This document shows, in pieces, positions 15,909-22,605 of a stretch of 22,605 nt of DNA. The stretch spans positions 1 to 22,605 of IMG/VR virus record IMGVR_UViG_3300035228_002195. One strand, written 5' to 3'. The position numbers and the translations under genes were made by a program. The notes under the pieces are model-generated. The model saw only the letters and a program-made list of their open reading frames with translations. It was not told the DNA's origin and ran no database searches. The DNA is from a virus. Positions within the stretch are counted from its first letter, which is position 1, and each line of letters starts with the position of its first letter.

Positions 15909-17516
15909 ATGAAAAATATATCTTTTGACGATTGTGGTTGCGTATTCCCAGTAAACGAGAATGACGGTATTGAATTAGACATAAATATAGAGAACATTGA
16001 TTTAACATGTTCTAGAACTTGGTCTATGATCGGAGAGGGTAATACTAAAGGGTGTTTCCAGCTAGAGTCTAGACTTGGTCAAACTATGGCTAAGAAACTA
16101 AAACCAGAAAATATAGAACAGTTATCTGCTTTAATCAGTATTATGAGGCCAGGATGTCTTGAAGCATATAGGAGCGGAAAATCTGTTAGTAATCACTACA
16201 TAGATAAAAAGAACGGAGATGAAGAAGTAGACTTCTTTCATCCTTCTCTTGAGTCTATTTTAGGCACAACTTATGGTGAAATGGTTTATCAGGAACAAGC
16301 TATGGAAATTTGTCAACAAATAGCTAACTTTGACTTAACAGAAGCGGACCAATTAAGAAAAGCTATTGGTAAAAAGAAGCCTGAAGAAATGGTAAAAATT
16401 AAGAAACTATTTTTAGATAAATCTAGTAAATTAAATATACTAACAAAAGAAGAAGCAGAAGAATTATTCGGATGGATTGAAAAGTCTCAAAGATATTCTT
16501 TCAATAAAAGCCATGCTGTAAGTTATGCTTATAACGCATACTTATCAGCTTACGTAAAAGCTCATTTCCCTAAACACTTCTTTGCATCATATCTAAAATT
16601 TGCTAAAGATAAACTTGATCCTCTTAGAGAAATTCAAGAATTAATTAGCAATGCTAATGAAATGGATATTGTAGTTAAAAAACCTGATTTACGAAAAACA
16701 TCTAAAGATTTTTTTATAGACAAAAACGGAGATATATATTTTGGTATGACGAATATCAAAGGACTAGGAAACTCTGTTTATGAAAAGTTACTTAAAACCA
16801 TTGGAGACCAAGATATATCTGAGATGAAATTTTTCGAGCTTTATTGTAAAATATTAAAAAATATTAATTCTACAGCAGCTAAAGCATTAATGGCGACAGG
16901 AAGCGTAGAACACACAGGACTTTCTCGTAATAGAATGCTATTTTATTATGAGTGTTTGTCAAACTTAACAGATAGAGAACTATCTATAGCGGAGACAATC
17001 TGTGATAAAGATATGAGTATTACACAAACTTTGGAATTATTAAAAAATAATACAGAGAAGAAACTTAATGTCAAACGTCAAAAGGTTGTAGAAACAGTGA
17101 TAAAATCCATAGAAAAACCAGCCTATGATCTTGAAGATTCTCCAGAATGGATTGCTAACACCGAACAGTTTTATCTTGGAGCCTCTATAACCTGTTTCAA
17201 AATAGATGGTTGCGATATTTATTCGGCCAATGTAGATTGTAAAGACTTGAATAAAGATAAACCTAACAAAGATCCTATATTAGGTGCGGAAGTAGTAGAT
17301 ATTAATGTTATTAAAACTAAAAGAGGCGTAAATCCAGGACAAGAAATGGCCTTTGTAAAAGTAATGGATTCTACAGGAACAGTGGATTTAGTGATATTTC
17401 CAGAAGAATATGACAAATATAAAGATTTAGTAATAAGCAATAATACACTTTTATTAAAACTAAATAGATCTAAGAATAAAGATTCTTTCGTCATAAAAAA
17501 GTGTTGGCAGGTCTAG
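15909..17516 (+). CDS. DNA polymerase III alpha, C-terminal part (fingers + OB)
   Basis: A 535-residue protein that continues a DnaE-type polymerase where the gene at 13154-15037 stops. After a short unique N-terminus (about 20 residues) come the segments of the DnaE fingers: F-Q-L-E-S (50-54), M-R-P-G, YQEQ (127-130), GKKKPEEM (154-161) and FNKSHA (198-203). A region equal to the C-terminal tandem helix-hairpin-helix part follows, then an OB fold ('VIKTKRGVNPGQEMAFVKVM', 'VDLVIFPEEYDKYK') near the end. Q373-T-L-E-L-L lies where DnaE proteins carry their clamp-binding motif and loosely fits its pattern; this is weak. There is no intein-like N-terminus. ATG 15909 is 10 bases after the exonuclease stop and lacks a clear ribosome site; an in-frame TAA at 15900 limits alternatives. 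Confidence 0.9.
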   Translation: MKNISFDDCGCVFPVNENDGIELDINIENIDLTCSRTWSMIGEGNTKGCFQLESRLGQTMAKKLKPENIEQLSALISIMRPGCLEAYRSGKSVSNHYIDKKNGDEEVDFFHPSLESILGTTYGEMVYQEQAMEICQQIANFDLTEADQLRKAIGKKKPEEMVKIKKLFLDKSSKLNILTKEEAEELFGWIEKSQRYSFNKSHAVSYAYNAYLSAYVKAHFPKHFFASYLKFAKDKLDPLREIQELISNANEMDIVVKKPDLRKTSKDFFIDKNGDIYFGMTNIKGLGNSVYEKLLKTIGDQDISEMKFFELYCKILKNINSTAAKALMATGSVEHTGLSRNRMLFYYECLSNLTDRELSIAETICDKDMSITQTLELLKNNTEKKLNVKRQKVVETVIKSIEKPAYDLEDSPEWIANTEQFYLGASITCFKIDGCDIYSANVDCKDLNKDKPNKDPILGAEVVDINVIKTKRGVNPGQEMAFVKVMDSTGTVDLVIFPEEYDKYKDLVISNNTLLLKLNRSKNKDSFVIKKCWQV

Positions 17517-17519
17517 TGC

Positions 17520-17547
17520 TTGACTTTACCTGAGACAGCCTTAGTAT
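17520..17547 (+). promoter_or_regulatory. sigma70-like promoter before ssb
   Basis: TTGACT (17520-17525), a 16-base spacer and TAGTAT (17542-17547), followed by ATAG. It sits in the 77-base gap after the polymerase C-part stop and would give a leader of about 40 bases ahead of ssb. The boxes are almost the same as those of the promoter at 563-591 (TTGACT, TAGAAT). A private promoter would suit the high demand for SSB. Confidence 0.55.
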
Positions 17548-17593
17548 ATAGTGTGAGTAAATTTTAAACCCTTTTTGATTTTAGGAGATGACT

Positions 17594-18001
17594 ATGAATT
17601 TAGTAATTTTGAGAGGTAATTTAGCTAGAGACCCAGAACTAAGATATGTAAGTCCTTCCGGAAGAAAGACTGCTGTCATTAATTTTACAGTTGCTGTTTC
17701 TAGAGAATTTACCAAAGCTAATGGAGATAAAGACAAGGTCACAACATTTGTAAATTGTGAAGCTTGGGATACTGGCGCAGAAGCTATTTCTCAATCTTTC
17801 CGTAAGGGTGATTTGGTTATGGTTGAAGGTTCTCTTAGGAATGATACATGGGAAAAGGATGGCGTTAAGAGATCTACAATGAAGATTAGAGTAAATAATT
17901 TTGCTCGTATCCAAAAGGTAGCCAAGTCAACAGGAGCTAAAGCTACTGAGACAGAGGATACTACTGCCAAAGAATCAAGCGAAGAAGTTGTAGCTTTTTA
18001 G
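17594..18001 (+). CDS. ssb: Single-stranded DNA-binding protein
   Basis: A 135-residue SSB of the bacterial OB-fold family. It begins MNLVILRGNLARDPELRY, the family's usual start, and continues with V-I-N-F-T-V-A-V and F-V-N-C-E-A-W (the Trp of the DNA-binding face). The C-terminal 30 residues are acidic and disordered (E-T-E-D, E-S-S-E-E) and end in V-V-A-F, equal to the acidic tip with terminal Phe that recruits partner proteins. The AGGAG (17583-17587) touches the first ATG (17588) directly but lies six bases before ATG 17594, and the family begins M-N-x-V, so 17594 is chosen. It has its own promoter and a strong hairpin after the stop, so it may be transcribed separately. Confidence 0.93.
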   Translation: MNLVILRGNLARDPELRYVSPSGRKTAVINFTVAVSREFTKANGDKDKVTTFVNCEAWDTGAEAISQSFRKGDLVMVEGSLRNDTWEKDGVKRSTMKIRVNNFARIQKVAKSTGAKATETEDTTAKESSEEVVAF

Positions 18002-18032
18002 TTTAACTTACTTATGGGTAGTTGGGAAGAGA

Positions 18033-18058
18033 CAGGGAGCCCCGCAAGGGGCTCTCTG
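18033..18058 (+). other. Strong GCAA-tetraloop hairpin after ssb
   Basis: An 11-bp stem (18033-18043 pairing with 18048-18058, one G-U pair) is closed by C-G and capped by a GCAA loop, a GNRA tetraloop. Eight of the pairs are G-C, in a very AT-rich genome. No U-tract follows (CATATTATATG), so it is not a standard Rho-independent terminator. It ends nine bases before the next ATG (18067), so it could stabilise the ssb mRNA 3' end, slow transcription, or hide the ribosome site of the glycosyltransferase. Confidence 0.7.
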
Positions 18059-18066
18059 CATATTAT

Positions 18067-19689
18067 ATGAAAAAAAATAAATACAAAAAGAAAATATTAT
18101 TTTGCTCTGAATCTGGTGATATAAATTCAGGATATGGAAAATATACAAAAGCTATTTTATCCAGACTGTATGACACAAATAAATACAAAATAGCAGAATT
18201 ATCATCTTATAAAACTGTTGATACGCCTAATAATTATCCGTGGAAAGTATATCCTAATGCAGTAAACGAAAAGGATGAAAGATTCGCTCAATACAACGCT
18301 AATACAACCAATCAGTTTGGTCAATGGAGATTGGATTTGGTTTTAGCTGATTTTAAACCTGATATAGTAATTGATTTTCGTGATATTTTTATGTCTTTAT
18401 TTGAAGGAGCTTCTGTTTTTAGAGAATATTTTCATTGGATTCTTGCTCCAACTATAGATTCGTTTCCTATTAGAACGGAATGGGTTGATGGTCTTAAAAA
18501 CTGTGATACTTTATTGACACACACTCATTGGACTAAAGATCAAATAGAATCTAGATACGGCATTCCTGTATCGGGAATAGTTAAAGACTCAATAGACACC
18601 AATACTTTTCTGCCTAAAAATAAAATAGCTCTTAGGAATAGATTTCAACTTTCTCCTAGTAGTTTTATTATTGGTTCCGTTATGAGAAATCAGAAAAGAA
18701 AACTAATACCCGATTTATTAAAAATTATTAAAAAAATATCTGAAAACAATAAAGACACTTATCTATATTTACATACAAGTTATCCTGAAGCTATGGGTTG
18801 GGATATTCCAGATTTACTTCTAGAATTTGATGTTCAAAATAATGTGTTGTTTACCTACAGATGTAATAATTGTAATCACTGGGAGCCTTCTATATGGAAA
18901 GGACCACAAGCAGTTTGTCCTAAATGCTCTCAGAAAAAAATGGTATTAGCTAATGTATCTCATGGTGTTACAGATCAACAACTAAGCGATATATATAATA
19001 TGTTTGATGTTTACATACAATATGCTATTTGTGAAGGTTTTGGTATACCTCCCCTAGAAGCAGCCTCTTGCGGTATTCCCGTTGTCTCTATAGATCATGG
19101 CTCTATGAAAGAAGTTTGCAACAGCGTAGGAGGAACCAGTGTTCCGTTGTCTCAAATTTTTAGAGAACAAGAAAACAACTCTGATAGAGTATATCCCGAC
19201 AATCAAGAAACAATTAAAATAATTCAGGACATAATAGATCAACCAAAGTTCACACTAATGGAATTAGGAGAGCTTCATAGAGAAAAGGTGATAGAAAATC
19301 ATTCATGGGATAAAACAGCTAAAGAATTTGAAAAAATTATAGATAATACTAAAATTATTAATTATCATGGTAGATGGTCTGCCCTAAGCTCTAATCATTT
19401 TCAAAAGATTAATAAAACTATGCCAGATATAGAGAGTAATAGAAAGTATGTAAATTACATTATTGATCATGTTTTAGAAATGCCTAAGCTAAAGGAAAGC
19501 TTTTTTATACAACAACTGGTTATGGCCCTTGATAATGGCTATATTTTATCTGAAGGCAAAATACTACCTTATGGTAAAGAGGATGCTACCAAAATATTGG
19601 AAGTATTATTCAATAATAAAAAAATGTTACATCAGTTTCTAACTGACAACACAATTATTAAACAAAGAGACTTTTTAAATTATAAATAG
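18067..19689 (+). CDS. GT-B (GT4-like) glycosyltransferase with inserted zinc ribbon
   Basis: A 540-residue nucleotide-sugar glycosyltransferase. The N-terminal Rossmann domain begins ILFCSES with G-Y-G-K-Y; the C-terminal domain carries the family's E-x7-E motif, E323-GFGIPPL-E331, followed by ASCGIPVVS, which grips the sugar-nucleotide. Inside the C-terminal domain there is an unusual insertion, C266-x2-C269-x14-C284-x2-C287, a zinc ribbon, between 'NNVLFTYR' and 'LANVSHGVTDQQLSDIYNMF'. After about residue 430 a further C-terminal region of about 110 residues has no recognised family. The frame opens earlier (18022), but that stretch is the hairpin; ATG 18067 begins MKKNKYKKK just before the first beta strand. 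Probably builds or modifies a surface glycan. Substrate unknown. Confidence 0.85.
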   Translation: MKKNKYKKKILFCSESGDINSGYGKYTKAILSRLYDTNKYKIAELSSYKTVDTPNNYPWKVYPNAVNEKDERFAQYNANTTNQFGQWRLDLVLADFKPDIVIDFRDIFMSLFEGASVFREYFHWILAPTIDSFPIRTEWVDGLKNCDTLLTHTHWTKDQIESRYGIPVSGIVKDSIDTNTFLPKNKIALRNRFQLSPSSFIIGSVMRNQKRKLIPDLLKIIKKISENNKDTYLYLHTSYPEAMGWDIPDLLLEFDVQNNVLFTYRCNNCNHWEPSIWKGPQAVCPKCSQKKMVLANVSHGVTDQQLSDIYNMFDVYIQYAICEGFGIPPLEAASCGIPVVSIDHGSMKEVCNSVGGTSVPLSQIFREQENNSDRVYPDNQETIKIIQDIIDQPKFTLMELGELHREKVIENHSWDKTAKEFEKIIDNTKIINYHGRWSALSSNHFQKINKTMPDIESNRKYVNYIIDHVLEMPKLKESFFIQQLVMALDNGYILSEGKILPYGKEDATKILEVLFNNKKMLHQFLTDNTIIKQRDFLNYK

Positions 19690-19695
19690 AACCAT

Positions 19696-20802
19696 ATGAA
19701 AAATATATTATATATAGGTCCTTATAAAGAAAATACAGGATTAGGACGATCAGCTAGGAGATACGTTGATGCTATAGGCTACAATCTTGACATAAATTTA
19801 ACTATCAGACCAGTTTATTTCACACCTCATTTAGATTATGGTAATGAGGCTGGTAAAGACTACACAGAGTTTGAAGAGAATCATTTTAAATCTTATGATA
19901 TGGTTATACAGCATGGTTTTCCGGAATGCTTTGATTACAGACCAGAATATGGGGAAAATATTGGCATAGTAGATATTGATACTTTAAATATACAGCACAC
20001 GGGTTGGGCAGAAAGAATGAACATGATGGACAGGGTTCTCGTCGGCTCTAATTGGTCTAAAAAATCAGCTTTGGACGCAGGTTGTAATACTAGGATAGAC
20101 GTTTTACCAGAGCCTTTTGATCTGAGTAAATTTAACAAAGAGTATAATCCTATTTTTGAAGATAAGGATGAATCTTTTAAATTTTACTTTATTGGTAAAC
20201 ATTATGATAAAAATAATATTAAAGCCCTATTAGCTGCTTTTTTGTTAGAGTTTGATAAAAATGATAATGTTAAATTAATTATTAAAACAGATTTGCCTGA
20301 CTTTGATGATCAGCAATCAAAACAAATCATTACTGCTGACACTAATGCTGTAGAAAAATCATTAAGAGTACAAAATAGCGACGTTAATCAACCTAGTATA
20401 ATTGTTGGATATTATGAACAAGATTATATCTTTAGACTTCATCAACAATGTGACTGTTATGTAAATGTATGCAAAGCTGAATCTTTTGGTCCAAGCGCAA
20501 TAGAATCTATGTTATTCAAAAATTTAACTATCACTAATTCAGGTATTGGATCTAATACATATATAAATAAAGAAAACGGATACGTTATCGATAGTTTTTT
20601 AAATAATGTATACAGTAAAGATTTCTATATGGAAAATACTTATACTATTCACGAAAAATGGAACGAACCATACCTTGACTCTATTAGAGAAAACATGAGA
20701 AAAGCCTATGAAGCTACCGATGAAGAAAAAGAAATCAAAAATAATAATTTTGATCCTCAGTTGTTTAGCGAAGAATCATTTATAGAAAGGCTTTTAGCAT
20801 GA
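19696..20802 (+). CDS. GT4-like glycosyltransferase
   Basis: A 368-residue GT-B glycosyltransferase. The N-terminal strand (ILYIGPY) and G-L-G-R-S-A-R-R-Y are at the same place as in the preceding protein, and the C-terminal domain has E262-SFGPSAI-E270, the E-x7-E sugar-nucleotide motif. It is therefore a second, smaller enzyme of the same general family, without the zinc ribbon. 'VLVGSNWSKKSALDAG' is the typical end of the N-terminal domain. It starts six bases after the previous stop with no clear ribosome site and overlaps the next gene by four bases (ATGA, 20799-20802), so it is part of a glycan gene run. The order of enzymes suggests sequential sugar additions, but this cannot be shown here. 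Confidence 0.82.
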   Translation: MKNILYIGPYKENTGLGRSARRYVDAIGYNLDINLTIRPVYFTPHLDYGNEAGKDYTEFEENHFKSYDMVIQHGFPECFDYRPEYGENIGIVDIDTLNIQHTGWAERMNMMDRVLVGSNWSKKSALDAGCNTRIDVLPEPFDLSKFNKEYNPIFEDKDESFKFYFIGKHYDKNNIKALLAAFLLEFDKNDNVKLIIKTDLPDFDDQQSKQIITADTNAVEKSLRVQNSDVNQPSIIVGYYEQDYIFRLHQQCDCYVNVCKAESFGPSAIESMLFKNLTITNSGIGSNTYINKENGYVIDSFLNNVYSKDFYMENTYTIHEKWNEPYLDSIRENMRKAYEATDEEKEIKNNNFDPQLFSEESFIERLLA

Positions 20803-21266
20803 ATTCTATAACAGGCATTCTTAATAGAGAAAATATTACAGAAGAAGATGGTTTGAATATCGTATGGACACCAGCCGATGATCTTAGATTCCAACAAACA
20901 ATTCAGGACATAGGACACAATCTATTATCATTTGATCATCTGTATTTCGGTTGCGATACACCTCATCTAATATTATGTAATAATAAAATTATGTATTATG
21001 AAAAGTGTAAAAATTTATCTATACAATTTCATATTCCTGTATTAATGGTAGACCATGATTTAAAACCATCTAATGTTTCTGATGAAAAAGCAACCTATGA
21101 TTTTCCTACATCTAAAAATATAGCTATGAGTCAAAGGATAGCAGATTCTTGGGAAAGACAGAACTATGATAGTATCATAGATAATGTAGAACATGCACAC
21201 AGTAAAAATATTTGGCGTAAATTTATTTTCCAAACTACTCAAACAATTTTTAAATATTATGGATAA
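20799..21266 (+). CDS. Half-length glycosyltransferase-like protein
   Basis: A 155-residue protein that looks like the N-terminal domain alone of a GT-B glycosyltransferase found in phage glycan clusters. It begins with G-I-L-x-R-E near the start, then NIVWTPADDLRFQ, GHNLLSF, a strand LILCNN, 'FHIPVLMVDHDLKP' and 'IAMSQRIADSW', in the order of such N-terminal domains. The C-terminal domain with the sugar-nucleotide motif is absent; the protein stops where it should begin. It may be a remnant or a partner protein. Overlaps with both neighbours (ATGA upstream, 8 bases downstream) show that it is still embedded in a translated run. Not a proven enzyme. Confidence 0.6.
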   Translation: MNSITGILNRENITEEDGLNIVWTPADDLRFQQTIQDIGHNLLSFDHLYFGCDTPHLILCNNKIMYYEKCKNLSIQFHIPVLMVDHDLKPSNVSDEKATYDFPTSKNIAMSQRIADSWERQNYDSIIDNVEHAHSKNIWRKFIFQTTQTIFKYYG

Positions 21267-21681
21267 AGACAAACTAATATTTCTTCATGCAGAAAATCAA
21301 GAACTAAAACCGGTCAATTCTAGATTAGTTGCTATTAAAAATTTAGATAATTATGAAGATAATTCCATGTCAGACGTAACTATACAAGACTTATGTGATT
21401 TCTTCGACTCAGATAAGATTCCTGCTTTGATAGATAAAATTTATCATAAACTCAGTAAGGACTCTATTTTACATATACAGGGCTCGGATTTAAAACAATT
21501 AGGTATTGCCATAGCTTTTAATAATCTCCCTTATAGCGTCATAAAGAAGGTTCTGTATGGTGGTAAGAAATCTATCCATACTATGGGGGATATAACCACT
21601 ATCTTAAAAGAAAATAATTTTAAAATTATCAATAAAAGATATACTAATGTCTTTGAATATTACATAAAAGCTTATAAATGA
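21259..21681 (+). CDS. Methyltransferase-like protein lacking the SAM-binding start
   Basis: A 140-residue protein. ATG 21259 is the best start; the frame opens earlier (21193) but that part overlaps the previous gene by 74 bases and has no ribosome site. Its parts correspond to the later half of class I SAM methyltransferases of phage glycan clusters: 'YEDNSMSDVTIQDLCDFF' equals the strand and helix after motif I, 'LSKDSILHIQGSD' the L-x-P-G-G strand, then 'VLYGGKKSIHTMGD' and 'TTILKENNFKIINKRY' equal the final strands. The glycine-rich SAM loop (motif I) is missing. So it is probably an inactive remnant or a binding protein. Relationship is inferred from pattern only. Confidence 0.5.
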   Translation: MDKDKLIFLHAENQELKPVNSRLVAIKNLDNYEDNSMSDVTIQDLCDFFDSDKIPALIDKIYHKLSKDSILHIQGSDLKQLGIAIAFNNLPYSVIKKVLYGGKKSIHTMGDITTILKENNFKIINKRYTNVFEYYIKAYK

Positions 21682-22373
21682 TAAAAAATATTAACATTGT
21701 TATAATCAGTTCTTTACCTGATAAATCTATGAAATCCATAGGTAACAAAGCTCTTATTGATTTTCATGGAACCTCATTAATAGAACATCAAATCACTAAT
21801 ATTCGCAAAATATATAAAAAAGCAAAGATAATTATAGTTGGTGGATTTGAACATAAAAAACTTTATGATAAGATTAAATCTAAAAAGAATATTTTATATG
21901 TATATCATGAGTATAATGATTACGTAAATGTAGGAATGGCTGTAAAAACAGTGCTACCTGTACTTGGAAATAAACCTACGATCATAATGAATATTGGATT
22001 TATTTTTAACCCAACCATTATAGAAAATTTAAATCTAGATAAAGATAATGTAATGATAAATAATAAAAATAAAAACTTTGAATCTAAAATAGGATGTATA
22101 GTAGATAAAAATGGTTGTATAGAATTTATCTTTTACGATTTAGACAAAAGGCTTTGTGAGTTTGTATATCTAAATAGTAATGGTATTTCAATAATGAGGG
22201 ATATTCAAAAAGAAATTAGAAACAATATGTATCTATTTGAAATATTAAACAAGCTAATAAACATGGGTATGCAACTAAAAACATCCACCACAAATCAAAA
22301 CATTTTACATTTTGACCATATGAAAAAACTCAAACAAACTCAAAACACATTAAAGAAGTTAAAGAAATGTTAA
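21678..22373 (+). CDS. Nucleotidyltransferase-like (GT-A fold) protein with altered signature
   Basis: A 231-residue protein. The first 65 residues follow the layout of sugar-nucleotide transferases (GlmU/RfbA/MobA fold): a strand INIVIISS, a loop, then 'KALIDFHGTSLIEHQITNIR' and 'AKIIIVGGFEHKKL'. In active enzymes the loop is a Gly-rich G-x-G-[ST]-R/K motif and the Lys comes as P-K; here the loop reads S-L-P-D-K-S-M-K, so the canonical nucleotide loop is lost or changed. The segment IIMNIGFIF is at the place of the metal-binding D-x-D strand, but lacks the Asp pair. The C-terminus is a Lys-rich tail. It may be a degenerate enzyme. It starts inside the previous gene's last four bases (ATGA). 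Confidence 0.55.
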   Translation: MIKNINIVIISSLPDKSMKSIGNKALIDFHGTSLIEHQITNIRKIYKKAKIIIVGGFEHKKLYDKIKSKKNILYVYHEYNDYVNVGMAVKTVLPVLGNKPTIIMNIGFIFNPTIIENLNLDKDNVMINNKNKNFESKIGCIVDKNGCIEFIFYDLDKRLCEFVYLNSNGISIMRDIQKEIRNNMYLFEILNKLINMGMQLKTSTTNQNILHFDHMKKLKQTQNTLKKLKKC

Positions 22374-22605
22374 TCTTATATAAATCATCTTTTACTAATC
22401 AAAACGACATTAAAATTATTAATATATATAACTATCTTTGCAATAATTGTAATATAGATAAAAAAATATTGTTTACTGATATTTATCTGGTAGGAATTAA
22501 TTCTTTCCCCGATATAGCTATTTTTCATGCCTGTTATCTACAAAATATTGCTAATAAACAATTTAAAATTATAACCGATCATTTAGAAAATATTGATACA
22601 TTAAA
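22367..22605 (+). CDS. Partial unknown protein (right end cut by window)
   Basis: An open reading frame from ATG 22367 to the window edge, 79 codons without a stop, overlapping the previous gene by seven bases. It begins MLILYKSSFTNQNDIKI and includes 'VGINSFPDIAIFHACYLQ', a hydrophobic-Pro-Asp pattern like the beginning of a Rossmann domain. Because the neighbours are glycosyltransferase-like, it may be another such protein, but the visible part is too short to tell. Confidence 0.5.
   Translation, partial: MLILYKSSFTNQNDIKIINIYNYLCNNCNIDKKILFTDIYLVGINSFPDIAIFHACYLQNIANKQFKIITDHLENIDTL

Noticed and set aside
13154-17516. Split intein joining the two polymerase parts
   Set aside because: The N-part has no terminal Cys-led intein block and stops with normal polymerase sequence; the C-part has no short intein-C with His-Asn before a Cys/Ser. 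The break is also at a different place from the known cyanobacterial DnaE split.
18033-18058. Rho-independent terminator
   Set aside because: The hairpin is strong, but no U-tract follows it on either strand; listed as a structural element instead.
18022-18066. Upstream extension of the zinc-ribbon glycosyltransferase
   Set aside because: The extra codons come from the GC-rich hairpin and encode nothing like the protein family; ATG 18067 lies directly before the first conserved strand.
20799-21681. One gene broken by a frameshift (glycosyltransferase half plus following protein)
   Set aside because: The second part is methyltransferase-like, not a glycosyltransferase C-terminal domain, so joining the frames would not restore a known protein.

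Overview
The window is a stretch of an AT-rich tailed-phage genome (probably Caudoviricetes with a fairly large genome). Every recognisable gene lies on the + strand. They are packed head to tail with overlaps such as ATGA and TAATG, and no gap exceeds about 120 bases. The gene set is what one expects of a lytic phage that makes its own nucleotides and replisome. No bacterial housekeeping gene, tRNA, rRNA, insertion sequence or CRISPR array was seen. The host cannot be named from the sequence. The mix of PhoH, a B12-dependent ribonucleotide reductase, a family C polymerase and many glycosyltransferases resembles marine and other aquatic phages, but that is an inference.

Layout. (1) 1-566: the 3' end of a GT25-type glycosyltransferase. 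(2) 598-4728: nucleotide metabolism and neighbours, namely dCMP deaminase, monomeric class II ribonucleotide reductase, a PhoH ATPase and an HNH nuclease. (3) 4697-6586: small accessory genes, including two diverged copies of one unknown family either side of an FmdB-like zinc ribbon. (4) 6576-8907: recombination block with a RecA/UvsX-like recombinase, a small PD-(D/E)XK/Vsr-like nuclease, a helical protein that might be a UvsY-type mediator, and a zinc-ribbon protein. (5) 8912-18001: replisome block with DnaB-like helicase, DnaG-type primase, dNMP kinase, RecB/Cas4-like nuclease, a DNA polymerase III alpha split into two genes with a small gene and a DEDDh exonuclease between the halves, and SSB. 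(6) 18067-22605: a surface-glycan block with two GT-B glycosyltransferases, a half-length glycosyltransferase, a methyltransferase-like remnant, a nucleotidyltransferase-like protein and one gene running off the right edge.

The genes fit one programme. Deaminase, reductase and dNMP kinase supply dNTPs; helicase and primase open and prime DNA; the two-part polymerase with its separate exonuclease copies it; SSB, recombinase and nucleases handle single strands and recombination. Three similar sigma70-like promoters (before the deaminase, the reductase and ssb) appear to start the transcription units.

The most notable points are: the polymerase split just after the third catalytic Asp, with no intein and the proofreading exonuclease gene inside the split; an apparent ATT start codon with a perfect Shine-Dalgarno for the RecB/Cas4-like nuclease; a promoter that would make the dCMP deaminase mRNA leaderless; a strong GCAA-tetraloop hairpin after ssb; and a zinc ribbon inserted into a GT-B glycosyltransferase.
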